This document shows, piece by piece, positions 51,882 to 61,474 of a DNA stretch of 64,000 bases (position 1 is its first letter; every line of letters begins with the position of its first letter). The notes beneath the pieces were generated by a model, which was not told the DNA's origin, searched no databases, and saw nothing but the letters and a program-made list of their open reading frames with translations. The position numbers were made by a program, and so were the translations under genes. This DNA comes from Paenibacillus auburnensis (GTDB lineage Bacteria > Bacillota > Bacilli > Paenibacillales > Paenibacillaceae), in assembly GCF_927798115.1 (NCBI RefSeq), contig NZ_CAKMMG010000010.1, forward strand, positions 124,001 through 188,000, given 5' to 3'.

Positions 51882-53887
51882 TCGAACAGCCCCTCTTTCG
51901 CTTCAATTTCAGCCAGCACTTCCAGCAGTCTGGCTTCTGCTTCCTTACTTGTTCCTTCAAGCTGTACCGCAGCGTTGGACAAATGTCCGCCGCCGCCCAG
52001 CTTCTCCATCACTACCTGAACATTCATCCGCCCGAGTGAACGGGCGCTGATGCCGATCAGGCCGTCAGGCCGCTCACTGATGACAAAGGACGCCACCACG
52101 TTAGTCATCCCAAGCAGCGTATCGGCAGTCTGGGCGATAAGCAGCTGCGGGATTTTCATTCCCGGTGCGGTTACAACCAGCGCTATATGATCATACACCA
52201 TTCGCGCATGCTTGATAATTTCGGCTTTGGAGATATACTCCTGTAAATCCTCCTTCAGCATCCGCTGGATGAGGATTGTATCCGCCCCGATCCGCCGCAG
52301 GAAACCTGCCGCTTCAAAGGTGCGGGATCCGGTATGGAGGGCAAAATGCTTCGTGTCTACCGTAATCCCGGCGAGCAGCATGGTTGCCTCCAGCGGACTA
52401 AGCTTGATCTTATCGTGGATATACTGCAGCAGCTCTGTCACAAGCTCACAGGTGGAGGATGCATACGGCTCAAGATACACCAGCACCGCTTCGTTGATGA
52501 ATTCCTCGCCCCGCCGGTGATGGTCTACGACCACAATCCGGCTGGCATATTGCACGAGTCGCGGCTCCATCGTCATTGAAGCCTTATGGGTATCTACAAC
52601 GATCAGCAGTGTATGCTCAGTCATGACCTGCAGCGCCTGCTCTGTGGTGATAAAGGTCTTATACAGATCCTCGTCCCGCTTGATCTGCTCCATCATCCGG
52701 GTAATGGAGGGATTAGGCGTCTCCATTACAATACTGGCTTCCACATTGTACATCTGGGCCGCCTTGAGCAGGCCAATCGCTGCCCCTACGGCATCGATAT
52801 CAGGGTTACGGTGCCCCATAATCAGCACCTTATCGCTCTCCTGCATCAGATCGCGCAGGGCATGGGCAATAACCCGCGCCCGGACTCTCGTCCGCTTCTC
52901 TGCGGCGTTGCTCTTGCCGCCGTAGAAGGACAGGCGCTGGCCCGCCTTCACGGCTGCCTGGTCTCCGCCTCGTCCCAGCGCCATGTCCAGACTGGACTGC
53001 GCCAGCGCTCCCAGCTCGCTGGCAGACTCTGCGCCATACGCGAGGCCGATGCTCAGCGTCATCGGCACCTTGAGGTCGGCAGTCATTTCGCGCACCTCAT
53101 CGAGGATGACAAACCGGCTCTCCTCCAGTGCCTGCAGGCTGCGATGATTAAGCAGCATCAGATATCGTTCGGAAGACAGCCGCCGGAGATACACCTCGAA
53201 CTGCTTGCTCCACTCGGTAATCTCACTGGCCACCTTGGCGATCAGCGAGGTACGCTGCTGATCATCCATGCCCTGAGCCGCTTCATCGAGATTGTCCATC
53301 ATTACAATGCCGATAGCCAGTTTCTCTTCTTCATAGCGCTCGCGCAGCACTACAAGCTCAGTAATGTCATATAGATACAGCATACGTTCACTAGGAATAA
53401 TCACAGCCTGGTAATACCGGTCGTCTACAGTGATCTCCTGTCTGACATCCTTAAGTGTGCCGAGGTCCTTAGCGGTTTCCCGCTTGACCGGACCAGTGCC
53501 CGTCAGTCCAGGCACTACATCAGGTAGTAATTCCTGCAGCTCTTCGCCTACCAGCGATTTGCGGCTAAAAATATCACTGGCATTACGGTTGTTCCACTCC
53601 ACCGTGCGGTCCTCGCTGTAGAGGATGATTCCAAGGGGGAGCATACTGACCGCTTCCCCTTCGACCCGCTTGATACGAAAGGACAGGCCGTTAATATATT
53701 CCACCAGATTGCGCCGGAACGCCAGCTCCGCCTGCAGCATCGAGAAGCACAAGGTGCCGGCCAGAAACAGACTGGTCACACCCAGAACCCAGTTGTAGAT
53801 ACTGACGATGATAATAAGGACCAGCAGCAGCATAAACGCCCAGACGGTATGATAGCCGTGCCAGCGTCTTTGCAGAAATTTAGGCAT
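51878..53887 (-). CDS. gdpP: Cyclic-di-AMP phosphodiesterase GdpP (YybT)
   Basis: 669 aa: two N-terminal membrane helices (~14-55), haem-type PAS (~65-150), degenerate GGDEF (~170-305) and DHH/DHHA1 (~335-655). Catalytic motifs are ILMGHRNPDIDAVGAAIGLL, VVDTHKASM, RIVVVDHHRRGEEF and GGGGHLSNAAVQL. It hydrolyses c-di-AMP, affecting wall stress and potassium balance. It lies 11 bp after yybS. Confidence 0.96.
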   Translation of the reverse strand: MPKFLQRRWHGYHTVWAFMLLLVLIIIVSIYNWVLGVTSLFLAGTLCFSMLQAELAFRRNLVEYINGLSFRIKRVEGEAVSMLPLGIILYSEDRTVEWNNRNASDIFSRKSLVGEELQELLPDVVPGLTGTGPVKRETAKDLGTLKDVRQEITVDDRYYQAVIIPSERMLYLYDITELVVLRERYEEEKLAIGIVMMDNLDEAAQGMDDQQRTSLIAKVASEITEWSKQFEVYLRRLSSERYLMLLNHRSLQALEESRFVILDEVREMTADLKVPMTLSIGLAYGAESASELGALAQSSLDMALGRGGDQAAVKAGQRLSFYGGKSNAAEKRTRVRARVIAHALRDLMQESDKVLIMGHRNPDIDAVGAAIGLLKAAQMYNVEASIVMETPNPSITRMMEQIKRDEDLYKTFITTEQALQVMTEHTLLIVVDTHKASMTMEPRLVQYASRIVVVDHHRRGEEFINEAVLVYLEPYASSTCELVTELLQYIHDKIKLSPLEATMLLAGITVDTKHFALHTGSRTFEAAGFLRRIGADTILIQRMLKEDLQEYISKAEIIKHARMVYDHIALVVTAPGMKIPQLLIAQTADTLLGMTNVVASFVISERPDGLIGISARSLGRMNVQVVMEKLGGGGHLSNAAVQLEGTSKEAEARLLEVLAEIEAKEGLFE

Positions 53888-53898
53888 GACCTCTCACC

Positions 53899-54816
53899 CT
53901 ATCGTTTCGATTTCTTCACAAGCTCCCGCAGCGGGAACGCAATATCGATAATACCGATAATCCAAAGCCCCGGCAGCCAGGCAACGAGCAGTGACAGCAA
54001 TATAGCCACAATCTTACTCCACTTGCGCTCATGGACCAGGAAGAACACGAACCCGATGGTCTGAATCTTAAATACAATTTGGAGTAATGGCAGCATATTG
54101 GCGGAGATCATCAGCATAAAGCTGCTATCCGAATTGCCAGAGAACAGGCTAATTACAACGCCCAGCAGATAGTACCAGATAAAAGATCTTGAAAGTCTCC
54201 ATTCGCGCGCAGGCTTCAGCTTCGGAACCGCATATCCCATACTGTTAAGGATAGGGCGAACAATGGAGTGGGTGATTACAGCCATCATAAAGGAGCTTAG
54301 AATCAGAGTCATCGGAATGACCTGTATCGTCATATGACTGATTGTGTTTACATCCTCAGATGTAAGGTTGAACTCACTGATCATCGGATTGCCTGTACCC
54401 AGATCGGAGAGCGGAGACATTACCATTTGCATCATATCATTCACGTAAGTGGAAAGATCAAAATTGAACAGCGCTGTACCAATCACCAGCAGCAGCAGAA
54501 ACTCACCCAGAATGGTAACGGTTCCTGCCATGATGGTGGATAATGCCGAGGAGCGTCTTTTATACCATCGTCCCATCACTAAAGCCGGGATCAGGAAATA
54601 CAGTGCTAACAATACGTAGACAGGTGTAATCAGGCCTACAATCAGCAGGATCGGCAATAGATGCACAATAAACTGTTTTGTACTCAGGGTAGTGAACAAC
54701 ACTACGGCCGGAATAGTTAAGAAAAGTGTAGTAATGATGAGCAGCGGGGTTGATAGGGATAGCAGCAGCAGCAAGTAGGCGATGCTCCATGCCACAGATG
54801 TCCAGCGAAATTTCAA
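53899..54816 (-). CDS. YybS family membrane protein (DUF2232)
   Basis: 305 aa with about eight membrane helices (WSIAYLLLLLSLSTPLLIIT at the start; PVYVLLALYFLIPALVMGRW). A TTG start follows GAGGTGAAAACTG. It lies between a MazG-like gene and gdpP, as in Bacillus yybS-yybT. Function unknown. Confidence 0.85.
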   Translation of the reverse strand: MKFRWTSVAWSIAYLLLLLSLSTPLLIITTLFLTIPAVVLFTTLSTKQFIVHLLPILLIVGLITPVYVLLALYFLIPALVMGRWYKRRSSALSTIMAGTVTILGEFLLLLVIGTALFNFDLSTYVNDMMQMVMSPLSDLGTGNPMISEFNLTSEDVNTISHMTIQVIPMTLILSSFMMAVITHSIVRPILNSMGYAVPKLKPAREWRLSRSFIWYYLLGVVISLFSGNSDSSFMLMISANMLPLLQIVFKIQTIGFVFFLVHERKWSKIVAILLSLLVAWLPGLWIIGIIDIAFPLRELVKKSKR

Positions 54817-54822
54817 CAGTTT

Positions 54823-55134
54823 TCACCTCTTACGCATATGTTCTTCTAACGCAGATATATCCTGGTACCATTCTTCAAGCTGATGCCCTTCCTGCCTGTG
54901 CTTTCTTAGCTTCTCCAGTAATAAATCATCCAGTTCGCGGTAAGGAATGCCAAGTCTGCGGCCCAAGATATAAGAGCTCATAATCAGACTCGCCAGACTG
55001 TCGCCTACACGGGCGGTACTGCCTTCCCAAAGCGCTTTAAATAACCGTGAGACTTGATCGATTACTTCGGTCTTTAACCACTCAATAACCTTGGCGCGTT
55101 TGGCCACATCCAGATCCTTCGGCACATTGGGCAT
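54823..55134 (-). CDS. MazG-like family protein
   Basis: 103 aa, all-alpha: IEWLKTEVIDQVSRLFKALW, SLASLIMSSYILGRRLGIPY, ELDDLLLEKLRKHRQEGHQL. It resembles the MazG-like group found beside yybS in Paenibacillus. The E-x-x-E metal-site pattern of nucleotide pyrophosphohydrolases is incomplete, so activity is doubtful. It starts the yybS-gdpP-rplI-dnaB run. Confidence 0.75.
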   Translation of the reverse strand: MPNVPKDLDVAKRAKVIEWLKTEVIDQVSRLFKALWEGSTARVGDSLASLIMSSYILGRRLGIPYRELDDLLLEKLRKHRQEGHQLEEWYQDISALEEHMRKR

Positions 55135-55238
55135 GTCTCTCTACCTCCGGCAAAAAGCATTATTCTCCATTATAGCATAAATATTTCCCAGTCACACGGG
55201 AGGGTCCGGCCCCCTGGTAACTGCAAATACTTGCCTTT

Positions 55239-55282
55239 CAAAAAAGGCCCGCATTCCGTTATCGCCGGAAATACAGGCCCTA
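55239..55282 (-). terminator. Terminator of the CBS-domain gene
   Basis: GGGCC...GGCC outer arms with an inner TCCG/CGGA stem, then TTTTTTG on the minus strand. Confidence 0.65.
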
Positions 55283-55313
55283 AAGTTCATCTGCTTCTGC
55301 CGTGATATATAGG

Positions 55314-55739
55314 TTATAAAGATTCCTGCGATTGCCGGGAGACGACCTTCTCACAATATTCAATGATTTGACTCCGGCGGACAATACCGATGAACCGGTT
55401 CATGTCATCAACCACCGGCACAAAGTTCTGCACTTTAGCCAGGTTGATCAGATCTTCCATATCAGCATCGATCGAGACCGGCAGATTATTCATCCGCAGC
55501 GGTACATCCTTCAGCAAATATTTTGAAGCATTCTCAAAGGTAACCGTCCCGCCCGAATCCTTCATGTACCAGAGCAGATCCCCTTCTGTCACCGTGCCGG
55601 CATATTCTCCGTTGCGGTTCAGAATCGGTACAGCGGTATAGCGGTGAAACTCCATCCGTTCCAAGGTCTGGCGCAGTGTTGAATCCAAGGTAACACAGGC
55701 CACTTCTTGTTTAGGAAGTAAAAAAAACGCAATATTCAT
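55314..55739 (-). CDS. CBS-domain protein (CbpA/DarB type)
   Basis: 141 aa, two CBS repeats: KQEVACVTLDSTLRQTLERM... YAGTVTEGDLLWYMKD and DVPLRMNNLPVSIDADMEDL... FIGIVRRSQIIEYCEK. Stand-alone pairs of this kind bind c-di-AMP or adenosine ligands in Firmicutes; gdpP lies 1.4 kb away. The ATG follows AGGAGGATCAAGAG. Ligand not proven. Confidence 0.85.
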   Translation of the reverse strand: MNIAFFLLPKQEVACVTLDSTLRQTLERMEFHRYTAVPILNRNGEYAGTVTEGDLLWYMKDSGGTVTFENASKYLLKDVPLRMNNLPVSIDADMEDLINLAKVQNFVPVVDDMNRFIGIVRRSQIIEYCEKVVSRQSQESL

Positions 55740-55853
55740 CTCTTGATCCTCCTCAAAGAGTTCCGAAGGAATTAACCCTGCTATTTAGGGCACCCGTAGT
55801 AATACGCCTTACCCAGCAATTCGTTCCACTCCATTATACCATGAAGACAGGAA

Positions 55854-55886
55854 GCAGCAGCCACTAACATTACACATGGCTGCTGC
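55854..55886 (-). terminator. Terminator of the LCP gene
   Basis: GCAGCAGCCA and TGGCTGCTGC stem around a 13-nt loop, followed by TTCCTGTC. Confidence 0.6.
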
Positions 55887-55919
55887 ATTCTTACTCTTAT
55901 GGTATTTGCTACGGGCTGA

Positions 55920-56957
55920 TTACTGTGCTGCTGCTGTAGCCGAAGGCTCCAGTGCATTTTCAGCCTTGCCCGGCTCGATCAGCTGGCTTACCGGAGTGCC
56001 GGCATTCATCCAGTTGTCGATCATCGTTCTGGCTTCGCTCAAATCCTCTTCATCGACGATATCGTAATATACACCGTTAATCTTTTTGCCTTCACCCATG
56101 ACGGTAAAGCTGGAAATATCCATATCCTTGCCGCCCATAAACTTTTTGGCGAGACTAATAATGGTGGAAGGCTGCAGGTCAGTCTTGAAATTCTCGCCCA
56201 TAATATCGAGCAGTTCAGGGATTTTGCCAATTTGGCTGATTGATAACATTTTATTCGCAACTACATCAATAAAGACCTGCTGGCGTTTCGTCCGGTTAAA
56301 ATCGCTGTCTTCGCGGTAGCGGGTATAATTAAGGGCTTCTTCGCCGCTATAGTTTGATTTGCCGCCTTCGATGGTGAACTTCTCATGATCAGCGCCTTTG
56401 TTCACAATATCCTTTTTGATGGGCAGCGGAACACCGCCGATGGCATCGACCGCATCCTTAAGTCCCTGGAAATTGATCGTTGCATAATATTGAATGTCAT
56501 GGCCGAGCAGCGCTTCCAGTGTATCTTTTGCCATCTGCTGACCGCCGAAAGCATACGCATGGGTGATTTTATCCTTTTTGTTGCCCTTGTGCCCGATGAT
56601 TTCCGTATACGTATCGCGAGGGATGGAGATCAGCAGAATTTTGTAATCCTCCGGACGGATAACGGCATAGATCATCGTATCCGAACGTGCTGTCTCATTC
56701 GCCCGCTGATCTGTCCCCAGCAGCATTAAGGAGAACGGATCGCTTTTGTAGACAACGGGTTCCGCTTGTACAGTGGACGTGCTGTCCTTAACCAGCGGCT
56801 CATACGACTCTTCTGCCAGTTTGGACTCCACCCGGTCGGCCAGGAAAAGATCAAAGGCCAGGACAGAAAGCGGTTTTTGAAACAAAAAGCCTCCGGCGAG
56901 AATGACTACAACGGCTATAAGAGCTATATACCTTTTTTTAAACTTATTTTTTTTCAT
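55920..56957 (-). CDS. LytR-CpsA-Psr (LCP) family wall-polymer ligase
   Basis: 345 aa: basic N-terminus, one membrane helix (YIALIAVVVILAGGFLF), extracellular LCP domain: LMLLGTDQRANETARSDTMI, LISIPRDTYTEI, THAYAFGG, INFQGLKDAVDAIGGVPL, YTRYREDSDFNRTKRQQVFI. The Asp/Arg pyrophosphate-binding residues are present. It transfers teichoic or other anionic polymers to peptidoglycan. The ATG follows AAGGAAGCCATTT. No further gene in the 335 bp upstream. Confidence 0.92.
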   Translation of the reverse strand: MKKNKFKKRYIALIAVVVILAGGFLFQKPLSVLAFDLFLADRVESKLAEESYEPLVKDSTSTVQAEPVVYKSDPFSLMLLGTDQRANETARSDTMIYAVIRPEDYKILLISIPRDTYTEIIGHKGNKKDKITHAYAFGGQQMAKDTLEALLGHDIQYYATINFQGLKDAVDAIGGVPLPIKKDIVNKGADHEKFTIEGGKSNYSGEEALNYTRYREDSDFNRTKRQQVFIDVVANKMLSISQIGKIPELLDIMGENFKTDLQPSTIISLAKKFMGGKDMDISSFTVMGEGKKINGVYYDIVDEEDLSEARTMIDNWMNAGTPVSQLIEPGKAENALEPSATAAAQ

Positions 56958-57292
56958 AAATGGCTTCCTTCTTTGTGTTGGAATATACAGAATAAACAAA
57001 TGATTGCTTGCGATCTATTTACAATGCCTACCCGTCGCTTACCAGGCACTCATGTCTGAATTTCTCTAGGCCGTTTCACTTGCCCTATTCGGTCTTATTG
57101 TCCCCCCTTTCAGGAATCAGGGTCGTTCTAATTGTAGAATAAACCTGGAAAACTGCTTTGACACAAACAATATTTCTATTGTAATCACTTGTGCCTTAAA
57201 AAGAAATAACAAAAAACGACATTAATAGTACGTTAGCTGCCGGTAATTACTTAAGTATATGACGCTCAAAATTGCGATTTGTTTTATTCCGG

Positions 57293-57354
57293 CAAAAAAA
57301 AACAGAACCGGCAGGCCCTATGCGTATACATCACGGGGGCCCTGCGGTTCTGTT
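57293..57354 (-). terminator. Strong terminator of the OppA-like gene
   Basis: ACAGAACCGCAGGGCC pairs with GGCCTGCCGGTTCTGT (one mismatch) and is followed by TTTTTTTTT on the minus strand. Confidence 0.85.
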
Positions 57355-57359
57355 GCTGT

Positions 57360-59075
57360 TTAATCTATTTCCTTAATCCACCACTTGTCCGGCTCAATAA
57401 TATTGCTCATGGAATCGACATGCACACCCTGCAGGCGCTTGTTCACAGCAGTAATATTTACCCGCTCTGCAAAAAAGATCATCGGTACTTCCTCATTAAT
57501 CAGCTTCTGCCATTCATAATAAATCTGCTTCCGGTATTCCTTATCATAGGCTTTGTTCCCCACTCCTTCACGGATCAGCTCTTCACTTTGCTCTGAGGAC
57601 CAGCGGGAGTAGTTCCACAAATCGGTTGCCCGCCAGAGTCCTGAAGGATCGGGGTCGCTTGCCAGTCCCCATACTCCGTTGAATAATTCAACAGTAGAGT
57701 CATCCTTTTCCACTGCCTCATAAAACAGATTCAGCTCCTTGAGTGCCCCGCCATTCAGCCGCACATCTAACCCTACATCCCGCCAGTTCTGTAAAATAGC
57801 CTGTGTACGCTCTTCGGTTGTACTGCTGCCGCTCATAGCATCATAATGAATAACCAGCTTCTGGCCCTTCGGATCCTCACGCATTCCATCGCCATCTACA
57901 TCGAGATAACCCGCTTCATCAAGCAGAACCTCCGCCTTCTCCGGGCTGTATGGATACGTATCAATTTCAGTATCGGGAATCTTGGCCCAGCTGGAGCTTG
58001 GAATCGGTGTCTCAATCAGCTTGCCCAGTCCATAGGAGTATTGGTTAATGATCCCTTCCCGGTCCAAGGCGTAATACATTGCTTTGCGCAGACGTTTGTC
58101 GGTGAATTTGGGGTTGTCCATCACATTCCGCTGTGCAGTTTCATCCCAATGGCCGAATTTAAAGCCTATGTATTCGTAAGACAGCTCCGGCGATTGCATA
58201 AGGGATATGTTATCGAGCTCTTTAAGTGCGGCAAAGGTATCCCGCGGTGCCGTACCAATATCAATGCCGCCCGTTTTCAAAAGTCCGGTAATCTCACTCT
58301 CCTTTACTACCTTATAATTAATACCATCTAATAAAGCCTTGCCCTTATAATAATTATCAAACCGCTGCATCCGGACAAGCTGGCCGGGCTGAATCTCCTT
58401 CACCTCAAAGGGGCCAATGCCGATCGGCCTCTTGCGTACCTGATCACTGTCGGCCATATCTTTAACAGCTACTCCGCTAAAATATTTCTTATTCATCGGA
58501 TACGGCCACAAGTTGTCGATGGTGTTCACCCGTGCCGAATTCACGGTAATCCTTAGTGTGTACGGGTCTATAACCTTTACACCGCTTAGCTCATCTGTTT
58601 CTCCGCGATGGTAGGCTTCCACGCCCTTTATCATTTCCACACTATAATACCTGGAGCCTGTATAATCAGGGCTTGCAATCGTCTCCAGCGCAAATTTCCA
58701 GTCTTCAACCGTTAATTCATCTCCATTATGCCAGCGGACCCCCGGTCTGATGTTGAAGGTAAATACGGTATGGTCATCGGATTCCTTCCAGGAAGCGATG
58801 TTAGGAACGGTTGTCAAATCATCCTTCACAGTAAACATGGCCTCAGTAATGAAATCAAGCACATTGGAATCATCGTCGCCCTCAAAAAACGCCGGGTCAA
58901 ACAGGCCCTGGAACGGAGCAGTATATGCATAAGTAACGGTACCGCCTGAGATGGCTTTATCCTCCGCCTTGCTGTAGCGTACCGGGTAGGAATCGCCGCC
59001 TGAACCAGCGCCATTACATGCCGACAGAATAATAGTCATTACCAGCAGAAGTCCGCTGATCTTCAATTTAAGCAT
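57360..59075 (-). CDS. Oligopeptide-binding lipoprotein (SBP family 5, OppA/AppA-like)
   Basis: 571 aa. Lipobox LLVMTIILSACNGAG (lipidated Cys ~20). The body is of family 5: YAYTAPFQGLFDPAFF, FTFNIRPGVRWHNGDELTVE signature, RKPIGIGPFEVKEI, YALDREGIINQ, and a C-terminal YEWQKLINEEVPMIFF. It binds peptides or dipeptide-like solutes on the outer face. There are no opp permease genes nearby, so it would have to work with a transporter elsewhere. The ATG follows GAAAGGAAGGACTTC. Confidence 0.92.
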   Translation of the reverse strand: MLKLKISGLLLVMTIILSACNGAGSGGDSYPVRYSKAEDKAISGGTVTYAYTAPFQGLFDPAFFEGDDDSNVLDFITEAMFTVKDDLTTVPNIASWKESDDHTVFTFNIRPGVRWHNGDELTVEDWKFALETIASPDYTGSRYYSVEMIKGVEAYHRGETDELSGVKVIDPYTLRITVNSARVNTIDNLWPYPMNKKYFSGVAVKDMADSDQVRKRPIGIGPFEVKEIQPGQLVRMQRFDNYYKGKALLDGINYKVVKESEITGLLKTGGIDIGTAPRDTFAALKELDNISLMQSPELSYEYIGFKFGHWDETAQRNVMDNPKFTDKRLRKAMYYALDREGIINQYSYGLGKLIETPIPSSSWAKIPDTEIDTYPYSPEKAEVLLDEAGYLDVDGDGMREDPKGQKLVIHYDAMSGSSTTEERTQAILQNWRDVGLDVRLNGGALKELNLFYEAVEKDDSTVELFNGVWGLASDPDPSGLWRATDLWNYSRWSSEQSEELIREGVGNKAYDKEYRKQIYYEWQKLINEEVPMIFFAERVNITAVNKRLQGVHVDSMSNIIEPDKWWIKEID

Positions 59076-59308
59076 GAAGTCCTTCCTTTCTTCTATACCT
59101 GCATTCAAGTGAAAGCGTTTTCTAATATTTATTTTATTAAAAATGGTTTTTATTACTCTCATCTAATTCCATAATAAGCTATATATATCATATAATGCGT
59201 AAATTTTTAAATCATGAATTTAACAAACTACAATATTGAGGATAACCAATAATCGAGCAGATGTGAAGCCCAATAAATGGATGCTGTATCTGAGAGGTTA
59301 TTCTCCCG

Positions 59309-59337
59309 GCAAAAAAGGCCTGCCCAACGGGCAGACC
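59309..59337 (-). terminator. Terminator of the mutS2-like gene
   Basis: GGTCTGCCC and GGGCAGGCC stem (one G-U) with a GTT loop, then TTTTTTG on the minus strand. Confidence 0.85.
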
Positions 59338-59356
59338 TGCAGCTATAAATCTCCGT

Positions 59357-61315
59357 TCAATCCTCTTCGTCTGTGCGGATGATGCTTAACCCCTCTACAT
59401 GCCGTTTTCGCATCAGCTTGCGCTTTTTTCGGTCTTCCTTGGTCTCGAAAATAATATCAAAATCGTAGTCCTCCGGGTACAGCTCATCCTTAGACAAGTA
59501 GGGTTTCAGCCGTTTATGGTTGAAGCGCATTTTTTCCTTCTGGATCATTACACCGACTATGCCCATACTGTCTTGTTTTGCATAAACGATTCCTGTCCGG
59601 TTAAGGGAGCTGACATAAACGGCATCGCCAATTTCAAAGCCGGATGACGGGTTTTTGTTGTCTTTTGCCGAATCCGCCTCTTCCTCTACCCGGGCTGGCT
59701 TATCTTCCCCAGGATTTCTGCGCAGCTCATGCTTGGCATATGCTCTTATGCCCTTCCCTCTGCCTGCCGCCGTCTCCGGACCCTGCTGCTCCCGCTGCTG
59801 CACCACGAGCTGGTGTGAACGCCGGATAACCTCCGCAGGAATGCCCAGCTTCTCGGCAATTTGCAGCGCGTAACTCTCTCCAGCCTCGCCGATTGTCAGC
59901 CGATATAATGGCTGCAGTGTATCCTTATCAAACTCCATCCGCGCATTTTCGAAACCCGGGGTAGACGCTGCGAATACTTTTAGCTCGCTAAAATGTGTGG
60001 TAACTATGATATTGGCCCCACGCCGGTTCAGCTCCTCCAGAATAGCAATGGAGAGTGCAAAGCCCTCTCCCGGGTCTGTCCCCGCCGCAAGCTCATCAAT
60101 CAGCAGCAGCACACCTCTGCCAGCGTAACGCAGCATCCCCTCTATACTCTTCATCTGGGCCGAGAAGGTGCTTAGAGACTGTGTGAGGCTCTGTCCGTCT
60201 CCGATCACACTGATCATATCTGAGAATACCGTAAAATCGCTGTCCTCCTCTACGGGAACCAGCAGCCCGGACTGTACCATCGCGGTCAGGAGGCCCAGCG
60301 TCTTGAGAACAACTGTTTTCCCGCCGGTATTAGGGCCGGTAACAATCAGTGATTTATAGCCCTGGCCAAACTCCAGGCTTACAGGTACCATATCCTTCAG
60401 TTCGGGATGTCTGCCGCCGTTCATCCGTAAGAATCCACGCTCATTCAAGGCCACCTTCCTAGCCCCGAGAGTTCTGGCGTATTTAGCCTTGGCAAAGATG
60501 AAATCATAGGTGCCTGTTACCTCAATATTGATACGCAGCGCCTCCTGCTCTTGCTCTACAAGGCCGCTCAGCATACTCAGGATGATACTCTCTTCTCTGG
60601 CTTCATCCGCTGCCAGCAGCTCAAGCTCGCCCTGCAGGGCGGCTACCTCATAAGGCTCCACGAACACTGTCTGCCCGCTGGTGGACTGGTCCAGCACAGA
60701 CCCCTTCACCTGCTTGTGATACTCCCGTTTCACAGGGATCACATACCGGCCGCCCCGCATGCTGACCAGGTTCTCCTGAAGGATCGACTGATGCCTGGAC
60801 ATAATGCTCTCCAGCTTCCTTTGCAGCCGTTCCTTAGCTACTGCCAGCTTCTTCCGCACCCGCTCCAGTCCCTTGCTTGCCTGATCATCAATTACCCCGA
60901 AGCGGATACAGCGTTCAATCTCTTCCCTTACCTGCCTCAGCTCCAGCAGTGACGCTCCATAAGCAGCAATACGCGGGGCAATCTGCTCTTTAGAGGCCAT
61001 ATACTTGCGCAGCTGAGTGCAGCTGTTCAGGAAAGTAACGATGGCTGTGAAATCCTGCTCATTGTAGAGATACCCGGTACCCATCAGAGACATGATCCAT
61101 TCGATACCCTCTAATGAAGGCAGTGGAACACTTGCCCCGCGCTCCAGCAGCTCCTTGGCCTCTTCTGTTTCATCCATTGCCCGGTGTATAGCCGGCAGAT
61201 ATGTCATCGGACTCAGTTCACTCACCATTCTCCGGCCTTCATAGGATACGGCATGCCGTGCTACATCCTTTTTAATATCTTCATACCCGAGTGTGCTTAG
61301 ACTTTCCAAATTCAC
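59357..61315 (-). CDS. MutS2-like ATPase lacking the Smr endonuclease domain
   Basis: 652 aa. Core/clamp helices (~1-300; LESIMSRHQSILQENLVSMR, GRYVIPVKREYHKQVKG), then ATPase: IVTGPNTGGKTVVLKTLGLL, STFSAQMKSIE, LLIDELAAGTDPGEG, IVTTHFSELK. MutS2 removes recombination intermediates or rescues collided ribosomes. Full MutS2 proteins are about 780 residues with a C-terminal Smr nuclease. Here a KOW-like segment (GDAVYVSSLNRTGIVYAKQD) is followed only by a charged tail. The GTG after GGAGGAATACCA is chosen. It is probably a paralogue of the canonical mutS2. Confidence 0.9.
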   Translation of the reverse strand: MNLESLSTLGYEDIKKDVARHAVSYEGRRMVSELSPMTYLPAIHRAMDETEEAKELLERGASVPLPSLEGIEWIMSLMGTGYLYNEQDFTAIVTFLNSCTQLRKYMASKEQIAPRIAAYGASLLELRQVREEIERCIRFGVIDDQASKGLERVRKKLAVAKERLQRKLESIMSRHQSILQENLVSMRGGRYVIPVKREYHKQVKGSVLDQSTSGQTVFVEPYEVAALQGELELLAADEAREESIILSMLSGLVEQEQEALRINIEVTGTYDFIFAKAKYARTLGARKVALNERGFLRMNGGRHPELKDMVPVSLEFGQGYKSLIVTGPNTGGKTVVLKTLGLLTAMVQSGLLVPVEEDSDFTVFSDMISVIGDGQSLTQSLSTFSAQMKSIEGMLRYAGRGVLLLIDELAAGTDPGEGFALSIAILEELNRRGANIIVTTHFSELKVFAASTPGFENARMEFDKDTLQPLYRLTIGEAGESYALQIAEKLGIPAEVIRRSHQLVVQQREQQGPETAAGRGKGIRAYAKHELRRNPGEDKPARVEEEADSAKDNKNPSSGFEIGDAVYVSSLNRTGIVYAKQDSMGIVGVMIQKEKMRFNHKRLKPYLSKDELYPEDYDFDIIFETKEDRKKRKLMRKRHVEGLSIIRTDEED

Positions 61316-61364
61316 TGGTATTCCTCCTCTATTCTTCAACTGTCATCGGTATTTGTTCCTAACG

Positions 61365-61403
61365 CAAAAAAGGGCAAAGACTGCACTATGCAGTCCTTGC
61401 CCT
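61365..61403 (-). terminator. Strong hairpin upstream of the mutS2-like gene
   Basis: AGGGCAAGGACTGCA pairs with TGCAGTCTTTGCCCT (15-bp arms, one G-U) around TAG, then TTTTTTGCG on the minus strand. It lies 50 bp before the mutS2-like start and so would stop or attenuate any message reaching it from upstream. Confidence 0.8.
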
Positions 61404-61474
61404 CATTCGAATGGTATTGTCCCCTTGATGTGCTGACCTCCGGCTTCACGACAAAAATCATGCCCGGAAAACAG

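Noticed and set aside
57155..57190. TTGACA on the plus strand near 57156 as a promoter
   Set aside because: No good -10 at 16-18 bp and no plus-strand gene downstream.
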